Assembly (NCBI GenBank): GCA_902778145.1
Contig: CACYWW010000020.1
Location: forward strand, 1 to 33,805
From: an uncultured Ruminococcus sp.
Lineage (GTDB): Bacteria; Bacillota; Clostridia; Oscillospirales; CAG-272
Direction of reading: 5' to 3'
Length of the DNA: 33,805 bases
Shown: positions 1 through 6,847 of the stretch, piece after piece
Position numbering within the stretch: the first letter of the stretch is position 1
Layout: the number at the start of each line of letters is the position of its first letter
Made by a program: the position numbers and the translations under genes
Notes under the pieces: generated by a model
What the model was told of the DNA's origin: nothing
What the model saw: only the letters and a program-made list of their open reading frames with translations
Databases searched by the model: none

Positions 1-96
1 CCTTTGTTGCTTGGATTATTACTTGAATTGAACCGCCGTATGCCGAACGGCACGTACGGTGGTGTGAGAGGTACTACTTGTTAGCGCCTACTCGAT
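1..96 (+). mobile_element. 3' end of a bacterial group II intron (domains V and VI)
   Basis: The sequence folds as the catalytic end of a group II intron. Domain V: 32-40 pairs with 55-63, followed by a distal stem 41-44/49-52 and the two-base bulge C53 G54. The G35-T60 wobble places the catalytic triad at 34-36 as CGC rather than AGC, a form known in several bacterial classes, notably IIC. Domain VI: GAG 66-68 pairs with 91-93 and AGG 69-71 with 87-89, leaving A90 as the bulged branch-point adenosine. The intron should end near 96 (…CGAT). Domains I-IV and any reverse transcriptase lie upstream of the window, so completeness cannot be judged. The strand follows from the domain order V then VI. 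Confidence 0.85.
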
Positions 97-173
97 TGAC
101 ACAACGCTCGCAGAAGAATCTGCCGTGATCGCGAAGCGATCTCGAGAAGCTGCGTCAATGTCAAGTGTTTTTT
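96..173 (+). other. multi-stem structure with T-run just after the intron
   Basis: Directly after the predicted intron end, TTGACA (96-101) pairs with TGTCAA (159-164), and ACGC (104-107) pairs with GCGT (152-155). Inside are two further hairpins: GCAGA/TCTGC (110-114/119-123) and GATCGC/GCGATC (127-132/136-141, loop GAA). A run of six T follows at 168-173, so the element could act as a large rightward terminator or be the end of a structured RNA. I do not recognise it as a known RNA. The structure comes from manual base pairing only. Confidence 0.35.
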
Positions 174-245
174 GATAAATAAAGAAATCCGCAGCCGTGC
201 CGAAGAGGTCGTTCTGAACGAAATCATCTACCGATAAACGCACGA

Positions 246-268
246 GGCGGGGAGATCAACTCCCCACC
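246..268. repeat. palindrome family 1, copy 1
   Basis: GGCGGGGAG (246-254), loop ATCAA, CTCCCCACC (260-268): a 9-bp stem with one mismatch (C248/A266). It begins 8 bases past the stop codon of the leftward XRE gene. The same palindrome with the same loop sits after the next leftward gene at 1631-1653. No T-run follows in either direction, so it is not a standard intrinsic terminator. It may act as a REP-like 3' end element. Confidence 0.7.
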
Positions 269-276
269 GCATTTCC

Positions 277-1374
277 TTATACTGTTACATATTTTCTTAT
301 CAATGCCAAAAAATCAGAATCTTTTTGTAAAAAATCAAATTCTTTTTGTTTCATACGATCCAAAACCAGCTGAGTTTGGGTCTCCGTATAGTTTTTTGAG
401 GATTTCGACGGATCGGATGAAGCGTTGCAGACGAAAACACTCGTATAGTTTTGTTCTTTTGGCGGAAGCGTATCGGATTTGTGTGAGTGTTCAAGGGCTC
501 TTTCGAGCGCTTCAAGCGTTTCTTTCTTTTCTCCGTTCCCAGCGTGTATAGAAGCAATATATGAGTAAATCTCCGCAACTCTTATGTGATAAAACAAATA
601 GTTTTCGTCATAAATAAGCTGTTTCCATATGTTAAGCGCCGTTTCCAGAGCTTTGAGATAGTATCCCTTGGGAATATCATCGTCATAAACCAAACTTTGC
701 GTCAGCCTTTCGGCATAGAATAAACGGTTATAATGCTTTATCTCAAGCCTTTTATTCTTGCTTTCTTTTGAAAAATATGCGTGTTCAAGCAGTTCCTGAC
801 GGCAAACAGAAGCGTCGCCTGCCATATTTGCATAACTTACAGCCTTGCCTTCGTCGGAGAAAGGAAGATCTTTGAAAGAATAGATGTATGTCAAAATCTG
901 GATAGCGCCTTGTCTACACTCATCTTCTTTACAATCGCGCAAAATTCGTTCACCGAGGGAAACACATTCCTGTGCCTTTTTTTCCGAAGCCTCGTTGCCG
1001 TGATTGGCACAATATGACAAGAAAAGGTTTGACTGAAGCATATGCATACAATGGAAATCCCCGGGATAACGCGCAAGCGCTTCGCGCCACAGCGTGATCG
1101 CCGCGTCGACTTCGCCTCTGCTCGCCAATTCTCTGTCCTTCAAATCGTAATCCTCGATTACCTTTTCTTTTTCGCCCGGCGTTCTGCCGAGCAGTTCGTC
1201 AAGCGTGATATCAAAAAACTCCGCAAGCGGAATGAGCAGCGAAAAATCCGGTGTCGTCTTTCCGCTCTCCCATTGAGAAACCGCCGAGACAGAAATGTTT
1301 AAATATTCGGCCAGCTGCTCCTGCGTCAGATCTTTTTCCCGCCTTTTTGTTTTGATTATCGCTCCAATATTCAT
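277..1374 (-). CDS. XRE-family transcriptional regulator with helical C-terminal region
   Basis: The 365-residue protein starts with a classic HTH_3 domain (about residues 1-62): an LTQEQLA first helix, then SVSAVSQWESGK as the recognition region, ending in LDELLG. The remaining 300 residues are mostly amphipathic helices and resemble the TPR-like sensor regions found in Firmicutes XRE regulators, but no individual repeat is certain. The ATG at 1374 is preferred because AGGAGG lies ten bases upstream (1385-1390). A GTG two codons earlier is only four bases from it. The gene has its own sigma-A-like promoter and follows two leftward sigma-factor genes, giving a three-gene regulatory block. A cytoplasmic DNA-binding role is well supported. 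The target and any signal are unknown. Confidence 0.9.
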   Translation of the reverse strand: MNIGAIIKTKRREKDLTQEQLAEYLNISVSAVSQWESGKTTPDFSLLIPLAEFFDITLDELLGRTPGEKEKVIEDYDLKDRELASRGEVDAAITLWREALARYPGDFHCMHMLQSNLFLSYCANHGNEASEKKAQECVSLGERILRDCKEDECRQGAIQILTYIYSFKDLPFSDEGKAVSYANMAGDASVCRQELLEHAYFSKESKNKRLEIKHYNRLFYAERLTQSLVYDDDIPKGYYLKALETALNIWKQLIYDENYLFYHIRVAEIYSYIASIHAGNGEKKETLEALERALEHSHKSDTLPPKEQNYTSVFVCNASSDPSKSSKNYTETQTQLVLDRMKQKEFDFLQKDSDFLALIRKYVTV

Positions 1375-1420
1375 ATTCACTTTTCCTCCTGAAATGTGAT
1401 AAAACTCACCTTGCAATACT

Positions 1421-1448
1421 ATTATATCAAATCTTCCAAACCATACAA
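1421..1448 (-). promoter_or_regulatory. sigma-A-like promoter of the XRE gene
   Basis: On the minus strand, -10 TATAAT (1421-1426) is preceded after 16 bases by TTGTAT (1443-1448). The -10 is a perfect match and the -35 matches three of six positions. It lies about 47 bases before the start codon. Confidence 0.6.
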
Positions 1449-1500
1449 GAAAGCAGTTCTAAACAAGCAATTAAGCAAAAATAAACGCATTGCATAATAA

Positions 1501-1529
1501 TTATGCCGCCGAATTTCTCCGACGGCAAC
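1501..1529. repeat. palindrome family 2, copy A
   Basis: GCCG (1505-1508) pairs with CGGC (1523-1526), with an inner CG/CG step. On the minus strand the 22-base core differs from copy C (5084-5105) at a single position. It lies in the 288-base gap between the first sigma-factor gene and the XRE gene. Apart from this, palindrome 1631-1653 and the XRE promoter, nothing else convincing is seen in that gap. Confidence 0.65.
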
Positions 1530-1630
1530 AATTCTTTTTTCTTTCTTTTCCCACGGTGATTTCCATTCTTCAAACTCGCGTTTGCTTTTAAGCATGCGCG
1601 ATGTGCCTTGCTCACCGCGCGGGCGTTGCC

Positions 1631-1653
1631 GGCGGGGAGATCAACTCCCCGCC
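1631..1653. repeat. palindrome family 1, copy 2
   Basis: Perfect 9-bp stem GGCGGGGAG (1631-1639) / CTCCCCGCC (1645-1653) with loop ATCAA, starting 9 bases past the stop of the leftward sigma-factor gene. It has the same sequence, loop and placement relative to a leftward stop codon as 246-268. No T-run follows. Confidence 0.75.
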
Positions 1654-1662
1654 TCGTTGAAA

Positions 1663-3315
1663 TTATTGCGGATATATCAATGTTGAAACAGTTCTTTTCT
1701 GGTTTTCTGTCGGCAATGTCAGCTTGCCGTTGCCGAGCAGAGCTTTGATACAATGAAGCAAGAATAAACCGTCGGCTTCAAATGCAAATTGCAGCTCATA
1801 CTCCTTGACTCTGCGCAAATGAGCCGGAACAGTATTCAATGCCGCGTTTATATATTCCTCTTTTTTCGGTTTAAGCTTTGCTTTGATCTTCGCGCCGATC
1901 GCCAAGAGCTTTTTGTTTATCTCGTTGTTTGCAAGAATTACCGGTTGCCATCCCGATTTGAAATATCCGTCATAATCTCCGTTTGTTTTTATGAAACCAA
2001 GTTCGGAAAGCCAGACGTACTCGTCTCTGCTCAACAGCGTACCGTTGAATTCGGCGTCATAATCGCCCAACACTCGCATCATGTTTTCAAAATAGTTGTT
2101 ATCCACGGTTATTCGTTTGTCTGACCACTCACTGTCTATGCGCCATATCGTATAACCTTCGCGGCTGAATACCGCGGGACCGCACCAATTATTCATATAC
2201 ACATAATCATCCGGCAGATCAAGACGTTCCGGATACACAGAAGCGTGAACTATATTATGCCCGCCGTCAGGACGGATCGTTGCCGCCTCCTCAAACGTTA
2301 CGCCCCTGTCAGTCCGATAACCTTCAGAACAGGCTGTTATATACGGAATAAGCGACCACATAATGAAATTTCTGTCCGCACGCGGAGAAGTCGATAATTC
2401 TATTGGTTTATCGGTTTGTCCGCATATGATATCCGGATCATCCAACACGCCGCACGAGACCAATTCGTCATACAATGCGTTCGCAAAACCGGACGCGGCT
2501 TCTTTGTAAATACCGTTTTGAAGTACCAAAAAGTCTTTTGTCGGCTCCTCGATCAAGAAATTTACGATATACTTGTCCTTAATCTTTTTGAGCAGACCGA
2601 ATTCTTCAAGGTGTTCCGCTTCTCCTTCAATATATACGGGAGATACGCCCAAATCATCCGCTATTTCAGCTACCGATTTTGCTTCGTTCCTTACGTCGTA
2701 GCAGATATTCTGCGAAAGCGCCGACCTTAAATAATCAAACATCGGCTGATTTCCGGTGCTCCCGTTGATACCTACCATCTTGAATTTTACGGGATTGAAT
2801 TTCAATTCGTTTGATTCTCTCATTTTTTCCATACCTCTTTTCAGTTCTTTTTTTGCCTCGAACAAGTGCCATTTGACAGTTCCGGGAGGTATACCGAGTT
2901 CATCCGCGATATCCGTCTGCTTTCTGTTTTCGTAATAGTACGCGATAACGATCCTGCGCTGCAGCTTTGACAGATACGCGATCTCGCTTTGCAGACGTTT
3001 GACGGTTTCACCGTCTGTATCATCTGAAAACAAATCGGTCGGGTCTTCCGCTTCCGCGATCATATCGAGCGATATGCCGACCGCGTTTTTTGACGCGTCG
3101 CGATAATAGTTCGCAAGCGCGTTGTGGGCAACCGTCCATATGAATTTTTCCGCGTCTTCTATGTCGTCGCGCAGAAGCAAAGCACGATAGGCTTTAAGGA
3201 TAATATCCTGCGACAGATCCTCCGCATCGTGGATGCTTTTGCACCGTTTCAGCGCAAAACCGAAAACGGGCTTCAGATATTCGGTTATGATTTTCTCGGC
3301 GTTTTCTCTGTTCAC
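1663..3315 (-). CDS. ECF-like sigma-70 factor with winged-helix and long C-terminal extension
   Basis: 550 residues. Sigma region 2 spans about 5-75 (AEDLSQDI is the core-binding signature) and region 4 about 105-160 (LSKLQRRIVIAYYYENRKQTDIA, then GTVKWHLFEAKKEL). A second, winged-helix-like segment follows at about 205-255 (SVAEIADDLGVSPVYIE … LEEFGLLKK). The remaining 300 residues have no transmembrane segment and no family I recognise. The protein is a paralogue of the sigma factor at 3451-5001 over its whole length. The GTG at 3315 is chosen over the ATG at 3339: GAGAGG lies nine bases before it, the predicted -10 box ends six bases before the ATG (so the ATG would sit at the transcript start), and the GTG start aligns residue for residue with the paralogue. 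It likely directs RNA polymerase to its own small regulon. Confidence 0.85.
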   Translation of the reverse strand: MNRENAEKIITEYLKPVFGFALKRCKSIHDAEDLSQDIILKAYRALLLRDDIEDAEKFIWTVAHNALANYYRDASKNAVGISLDMIAEAEDPTDLFSDDTDGETVKRLQSEIAYLSKLQRRIVIAYYYENRKQTDIADELGIPPGTVKWHLFEAKKELKRGMEKMRESNELKFNPVKFKMVGINGSTGNQPMFDYLRSALSQNICYDVRNEAKSVAEIADDLGVSPVYIEGEAEHLEEFGLLKKIKDKYIVNFLIEEPTKDFLVLQNGIYKEAASGFANALYDELVSCGVLDDPDIICGQTDKPIELSTSPRADRNFIMWSLIPYITACSEGYRTDRGVTFEEAATIRPDGGHNIVHASVYPERLDLPDDYVYMNNWCGPAVFSREGYTIWRIDSEWSDKRITVDNNYFENMMRVLGDYDAEFNGTLLSRDEYVWLSELGFIKTNGDYDGYFKSGWQPVILANNEINKKLLAIGAKIKAKLKPKKEEYINAALNTVPAHLRRVKEYELQFAFEADGLFLLHCIKALLGNGKLTLPTENQKRTVSTLIYPQ

Positions 3316-3345
3316 TTGTTCGTACCTCTCTGAATGCATTCACCC

Positions 3346-3374
3346 ATATAGACACGGAAAACCGAAAAGGTTGG
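3346..3374 (-). promoter_or_regulatory. candidate promoter of the downstream sigma-factor gene, possibly ECF-type
   Basis: On the minus strand CCAACC (3369-3374) and CTATAT (3346-3351) are 17 bases apart. The AACC core followed by a GTCTA-like -10 resembles ECF sigma promoters. The same CCAACC and CTATAT words recur before the paralogous gene, which suggests auto- or cross-regulation. A sigma-A reading cannot be excluded. Confidence 0.45.
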
Positions 3375-3386
3375 TAGTTTTTATAC

Positions 3387-3419
3387 TTTTTTGCCGCGAA
3401 ATTTCCTCGGCGGTAAAAA
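3387..3419. repeat. palindrome family 2, copy B (diverged)
   Basis: T6 (3387-3392), GCCG (3393-3396), an inner GAAATTTC palindrome, CGGC (3408-3411), then A5 (3415-3419). The core matches copy C at 15 of 22 positions. It sits between the stop of the upstream sigma gene and the promoter of the next. The T-run precedes the stem and the A-run follows it on both strands, the reverse of an intrinsic terminator. Confidence 0.55.
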
Positions 3420-3450
3420 CCGATCGTTTTTAACATTGTGTATTATGAGT

Positions 3451-5001
3451 TTAATTATTATGATCCCGGTCGTTTACTTCATAAGCAAATACGGCGATCG
3501 GTTTTTCGTCGTCCGGAACTGTCAGTTCGCCGGAATCGACGGCACATTTTCCGATAAAGCCGACCGTTCTGAAAAACAAGGTCAAACCGATTATCCTTTC
3601 AATGATACCTGCAACGCTCTTCGGTGCGTGCTGTTTCATAAGCTTCACTGCAATCGTATTCAGCTCATTGTACAGATACGCTGTTTTGTTTATCAAACCG
3701 CTCAGTATCGCTGTGACCTGTGTAAGTTCACGGTCTTTGAAGACCGGATAATCGTCATATCCGAAGCTCAAAGAATCCCTGACGGGTGCGCCATTAAAGC
3801 CGTAATGACAGCTTTTCGGCAAAACTCCGAAATCGGCAAAAGATACCGCATACTTTTCATCGATCCCGGCGTAACCTGCAAACCCGCAGCATTCATATTC
3901 TTTTATAATCAGGCTCTCTTTTTCAGTATCTGACCCGGTCTCGTCATAATCTGTTCCGTAATTGATCCCGGTTGCACCGGAATAGATCTCATCCGATCCG
4001 CTGTCCGGCATGCTGTTTCTGAACTCATTATCGCCTCTGCCCATGATATACCATAACAGCGGCCAAAGCAAGCGGTTGTCATCCAGAAAACAGCCTCTGA
4101 AGCCGATCTTGCGGATCTTTGGAAGATACGCTTTTATATCTTTGATGATTTCCCCGATATTTTGAACGCAAAAATTTTTTGCTTTTGAATAGAATTCCCA
4201 TGTATAATCGGTGGTGAATATGACAAGGTTTGTCTGATATTTGCCGCCCGGCAGTGCCGTGAGCAGCTTGTATTGTTCAAGCAGCGCGACTTCGTCCTCC
4301 ATATAGACGCTCGAAACGCCGAGTTCAAGCGACAGTTCGCGGATCGTCATGGGCGTGTAATATGCGCTGTGAAGGATGTTTCCGGGCAACTTGCGATTAA
4401 ATAGATTTCTGTATTCGCGGTTGAATTGTCCGGAAAATATAGTTACAAATTCAAATTTTGCTGGGTTATAGCTTTTTTCACCAAACTGTCTTTCCATACC
4501 GATACCTTCTTTCAATAATTGCCGTGTTTTGAACAGGTGATACTTTACCATTTCAAGGCTGATGTTTTGTTCTTCCGCTATTTCTTTGCAGGACTTGTTT
4601 TGGAAATAAAAGGCAAGGCAAACCTCACGGTGAGTTTTGGAAAGCAAAGACAGTTCACGCCGCAGCAGGTTAAGGCTTTCGTTTTTGCTCTCGCTATCGA
4701 TCAACTCTTCCTCCGGCGACGCTACAGCGTCAATAAACGTATCGTCGTCGGGCAACGGCGAAAGCGAATGCCGGAGTTCCTTTTGCTTTATGAATTTGCG
4801 GAACGTATTTTCCGCAACTTTCCACAGAAACGCCCAGAACGCTTCGTCGTCTTTGATCCTGTTTGCCGATCTCAAAACCTCGTACACGATCTCCTGGGTC
4901 AGTTCGTCCACATCGTCTTTGTCATAAAGGCGCGCGAAGGAGTAACCGTAAATGTTTTTCAGGTTATCTGATATCAGCTTTGCCGCTTTTTGGTTTTCCA
5001 T
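3451..5001 (-). CDS. ECF-like sigma-70 factor with winged-helix and long C-terminal extension (paralogue)
   Basis: 516 residues with the same layout as the gene at 1663-3315. Region 2 is about 5-75 (VDELTQEI), region 4 about 110-165 (LSKTHREVCLAFYFQNKSCKEIAEEQNIS … MVKYHLFKTRQLLKEG), and the winged-helix segment about 213-262 (MTIRELSLELGVSSVYME … LLEQYKLL). The C-terminal part, about 255 residues, is soluble and unrecognised. It shares with the paralogue a tryptophan-rich helix (LLWPLLWYIMG versus IMWSLIPYITA) and an ending with the pattern G.LT.P. The ATG at 5001 has AAGGAA just upstream. Standalone ECF factors are usually under 250 residues, so more than half of this protein is extension. 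No anti-sigma factor gene is adjacent, so the C-terminal part may regulate the sigma domain in cis. Confidence 0.85.
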   Translation of the reverse strand: MENQKAAKLISDNLKNIYGYSFARLYDKDDVDELTQEIVYEVLRSANRIKDDEAFWAFLWKVAENTFRKFIKQKELRHSLSPLPDDDTFIDAVASPEEELIDSESKNESLNLLRRELSLLSKTHREVCLAFYFQNKSCKEIAEEQNISLEMVKYHLFKTRQLLKEGIGMERQFGEKSYNPAKFEFVTIFSGQFNREYRNLFNRKLPGNILHSAYYTPMTIRELSLELGVSSVYMEDEVALLEQYKLLTALPGGKYQTNLVIFTTDYTWEFYSKAKNFCVQNIGEIIKDIKAYLPKIRKIGFRGCFLDDNRLLWPLLWYIMGRGDNEFRNSMPDSGSDEIYSGATGINYGTDYDETGSDTEKESLIIKEYECCGFAGYAGIDEKYAVSFADFGVLPKSCHYGFNGAPVRDSLSFGYDDYPVFKDRELTQVTAILSGLINKTAYLYNELNTIAVKLMKQHAPKSVAGIIERIIGLTLFFRTVGFIGKCAVDSGELTVPDDEKPIAVFAYEVNDRDHNN

Positions 5002-5033
5002 ACCGTTCCTTTTCCTTTTGAAAGCTTTCGCCT

Positions 5034-5063
5034 ATATAGTATCGGTTGGTGCCATTTGGTTAA
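5034..5063 (-). promoter_or_regulatory. candidate promoter of the upstream sigma-factor gene
   Basis: CTATAT (5034-5039, minus strand) is preceded by TTAACC (5058-5063) at 18 bases. A CCAACC word lies between them at 5044-5049. As a sigma-A promoter it could be read TTAACC, 16 bases, TACTAT. As an ECF promoter it shares AACC and CTATAT with the element at 3346-3374. Confidence 0.4.
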
Positions 5064-5076
5064 TGGTGATCAAATA

Positions 5077-5111
5077 TTTTTTTGCCGCCGGATTTCTCCG
5101 ACGGCAAAAAA
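5077..5111. repeat. palindrome family 2, copy C
   Basis: T7 (5077-5083), GCCG, then CGGA (5089-5092) pairing with TCCG (5097-5100) around a TTTC loop, CGGC (5102-5105), and A6 (5106-5111). The T and A runs can extend the stem to about 14 bp. It lies 10 bases past the stop of the leftward esterase gene. Its polarity is opposite to that of an intrinsic terminator on either strand. Confidence 0.7.
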
Positions 5112-5120
5112 TCGTCTTTG

Positions 5121-5975
5121 TCAAAGCTTCATCGCGCGGGCGAAGAGGCGACCGAGCTTTATCACGCAGTCGGAATCGTAGTGATACGTGTCGGGCGCGC
5201 CGAACGGCTCGTGTTCAGTCGTCAGCCCTTCGGCTATCGTGTCGATATAAACGCGGTTTTCCGCCTGCTCCGCAAAAGCACGCTTATCTGCGTTTATACG
5301 CTCGTAAAAGGGCCATACCGCGCTGATGCCGGCGTCGATATACACGCATTCGTCAAAATACCCGGGGAATGCGGCGGATAGATCCCGAAGCATGGCGCCG
5401 TAGGTCTTTATATACGTTTCCGTGAACTGCTCGGAGCACGCGTCGTTTTCGCCCTGCATCCAGCAGAAGGCGCGGACTGACGGCTCGTATCCGTTGTCTT
5501 CAAGATAAGCTATGCTTTCGCGCAAAAGCTTTACAAGCTCGTTGTAGCACCAGCTCGGACGCGCGACGGCGCCTGATTCTATGCAGGCGACGATACCGGG
5601 GAGCTGATCCGCGTACGAGCCCGCGTCGTATTCCGCGCCGCCCGATGGAGACAGGAAATCCTTATGCATCGACATTCCGCCGAACGCGCATTTCACGATG
5701 AAGAATTCGCGCCCGGGATATTTTTCGGCAAGCTCCGCGGCGATCCCGAGCTCGGGACCGATCGTTTCCTTTTTTACCTCGGTGCACCCGGTCGACGTGT
5801 TGACGAAGCCGCCGCTTTTCTTGTCGTGAGAGAAATAATTGATCTTTATATCGGGGTATCCCGCCTTCCATTTCGCTATCGTCTCATTGTCGAAATGCGA
5901 CGGAAGGCAGCTTACGTGACCGACGCCGACGGCGTTGGACTGACCGGATAAAACGATGATATCGGCTTTTTTCAT
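5121..5975 (-). CDS. SGNH-type carbohydrate acetylesterase (sialate O-acetylesterase-like)
   Basis: 284 residues without a signal peptide. The N-terminus carries block I GQSNAVG with the nucleophile Ser13. The block WMQGENDA lies mid-protein, and the C-terminal DTYH (Asp262, His265) supplies the rest of the triad. This pattern fits the sialate O-acetylesterase / CE6-like family (PF03629), which removes O-acetyl groups from sugars. AAGGAG six bases before the ATG supports the start. It lies 11 bases downstream of the AraC regulator gene and is probably co-transcribed with it. A second member of the same broad family is found at 32708-33694. The natural substrate is not visible; an acetylated plant-derived oligosaccharide would suit the neighbouring operon. 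Confidence 0.85.
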   Translation of the reverse strand: MKKADIIVLSGQSNAVGVGHVSCLPSHFDNETIAKWKAGYPDIKINYFSHDKKSGGFVNTSTGCTEVKKETIGPELGIAAELAEKYPGREFFIVKCAFGGMSMHKDFLSPSGGAEYDAGSYADQLPGIVACIESGAVARPSWCYNELVKLLRESIAYLEDNGYEPSVRAFCWMQGENDACSEQFTETYIKTYGAMLRDLSAAFPGYFDECVYIDAGISAVWPFYERINADKRAFAEQAENRVYIDTIAEGLTTEHEPFGAPDTYHYDSDCVIKLGRLFARAMKL

Positions 5976-5986
5976 GATATTCTCCT

Positions 5987-6748
5987 TTATTTTTTGTCAC
6001 CTCTCGGCGAGATCCCGAGGGCTTTTTTATACTGACGGTAAAACGTTGAATAATTGTCTATTCCGCATAGCTCCGCGGCTTTCGTCGGCGGCGTGCCGTC
6101 GTTTATCAGCTTCTGCGCGTACAGCATCCGCTTGCGGTTCGCGTACTGAGCGATACCGACGCCCATCTTCGCCGAAAACATATGAGACAGCCACGACGGA
6201 CTCATGTAAAAATGCGAAGCGAGCGTGTCGACGGATAAAGGCTGTTCCGGGTGGCTGTCGATGTAATCGAGCACCTGACCGAGCCTTTCATCCGTTCTGA
6301 CGTCTCTGCTCACGTCACGCTTTTTAGCGTATCCGAGCGACGTTATAACGGCGCAAAGGCACGAACGTATGAACGAATAAAGCTGTTTTTCATCCATCAG
6401 CTCCTCGTAGCTTCCCCACGCGGCAAAGAACCCCGTGACGAACAGGTCGCCCGAAACGCTGCACGCGGAGGGAAGAGAGCCGAGCCCGTCCGAACAGTCT
6501 TCCGGAAGCTCGTCCTGAGTGAAGTTTATGACGTAGCGCTCGTATATGGCGTTTGATCTCGGCAGCAGGTTGTGATACGTTCGCGGCTTTATAACGAGAA
6601 CGTCGTGCTTTTTGAGCGAATATACCGAGCCTTCGATCATATAGTCCGCATCACCCTCGAGAAAATACAATATCTCGTATTCGTTGTGCATATGTGAGGG
6701 AAAATTGCTTATATCGACCTTGTCCGTGCGGATGTGAGAGTATTCCAT
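5987..6748 (-). CDS. AraC-family transcriptional regulator
   Basis: 253 residues. The N-terminal half is a cupin-like sugar-sensing domain (HMHNEYEILYFLEG, then IKPRTYH near residues 53-59). The last 100 residues are a double helix-turn-helix AraC domain: PLSVDTLASHFYMSPSWLSHMF, then the second helix pair ending GISPRG. The ATG at 6748 is chosen because GGAGG lies six bases upstream; an ATG ten codons earlier overlaps the promoter. The gene is transcribed away from the twelve-gene sugar operon across a region rich in TTGCAA palindromes. It is therefore the likely local regulator of both sides, probably activating the operon when an oligosaccharide or uronate is bound. The ligand is inferred only from context. 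Confidence 0.9.
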   Translation of the reverse strand: MEYSHIRTDKVDISNFPSHMHNEYEILYFLEGDADYMIEGSVYSLKKHDVLVIKPRTYHNLLPRSNAIYERYVINFTQDELPEDCSDGLGSLPSACSVSGDLFVTGFFAAWGSYEELMDEKQLYSFIRSCLCAVITSLGYAKKRDVSRDVRTDERLGQVLDYIDSHPEQPLSVDTLASHFYMSPSWLSHMFSAKMGVGIAQYANRKRMLYAQKLINDGTPPTKAAELCGIDNYSTFYRQYKKALGISPRGDKK

Positions 6749-6776
6749 CAAAGACCTCCGTTTACCTGTTACCGGC

Positions 6777-6805
6777 ATTATATCATATTACAACAGAAAT
6801 TGCAA
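6777..6805 (-). promoter_or_regulatory. sigma-A promoter of the AraC-esterase genes
   Basis: On the minus strand -35 TTGCAA (6800-6805), a 17-base spacer and -10 TATAAT (6777-6782). The -35 is itself one of the palindromic TTGCAA words, so binding there would compete with RNA polymerase. Confidence 0.75.
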
Positions 6806-6847
6806 TATAAATTTGCAAATATTGCAATTAACTTTCTATTATTGCAG
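6788..6847. promoter_or_regulatory. cluster of TTGCAA palindromes in the divergent promoter region
   Basis: TTGCAA occurs at 6800-6805, 6813-6818 (inside the 10-base palindrome ATTTGCAAAT) and 6822-6827. Related words are TTACAA at 6788-6793 and TTGCAG at 6842-6847. They fill the space between the AraC gene and the operon and are plausible operators for the AraC protein. A/T-rich promoter DNA can produce such words by chance, so binding is an inference. Confidence 0.45.

Noticed and set aside
100-234. Short rightward open frame after the intron ending in TAA, possibly the tail of an interrupted gene
   Set aside because: It lies mostly within the multi-stem structure, shows no recognisable family, and its upstream part would lie beyond the intron outside the window.
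1422-1595. 57-codon open frame on the minus strand between the sigma-factor and XRE genes
   Set aside because: It has no good ribosome binding site or promoter, runs straight through palindrome copy A and ends inside the XRE promoter. It is more likely an accident of the palindrome and flanking sequence.
5077-5111. Palindrome after the esterase gene considered as an intrinsic terminator
   Set aside because: On both strands the T-run precedes the stem and the A-run follows it, opposite to a functional intrinsic terminator.
6799-6828. Closely spaced TTGCAA words considered as a CRISPR or tandem repeat
   Set aside because: Unit length and spacing are irregular and too short. A promoter/operator region explains them better. 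No CRISPR array was seen in the window.
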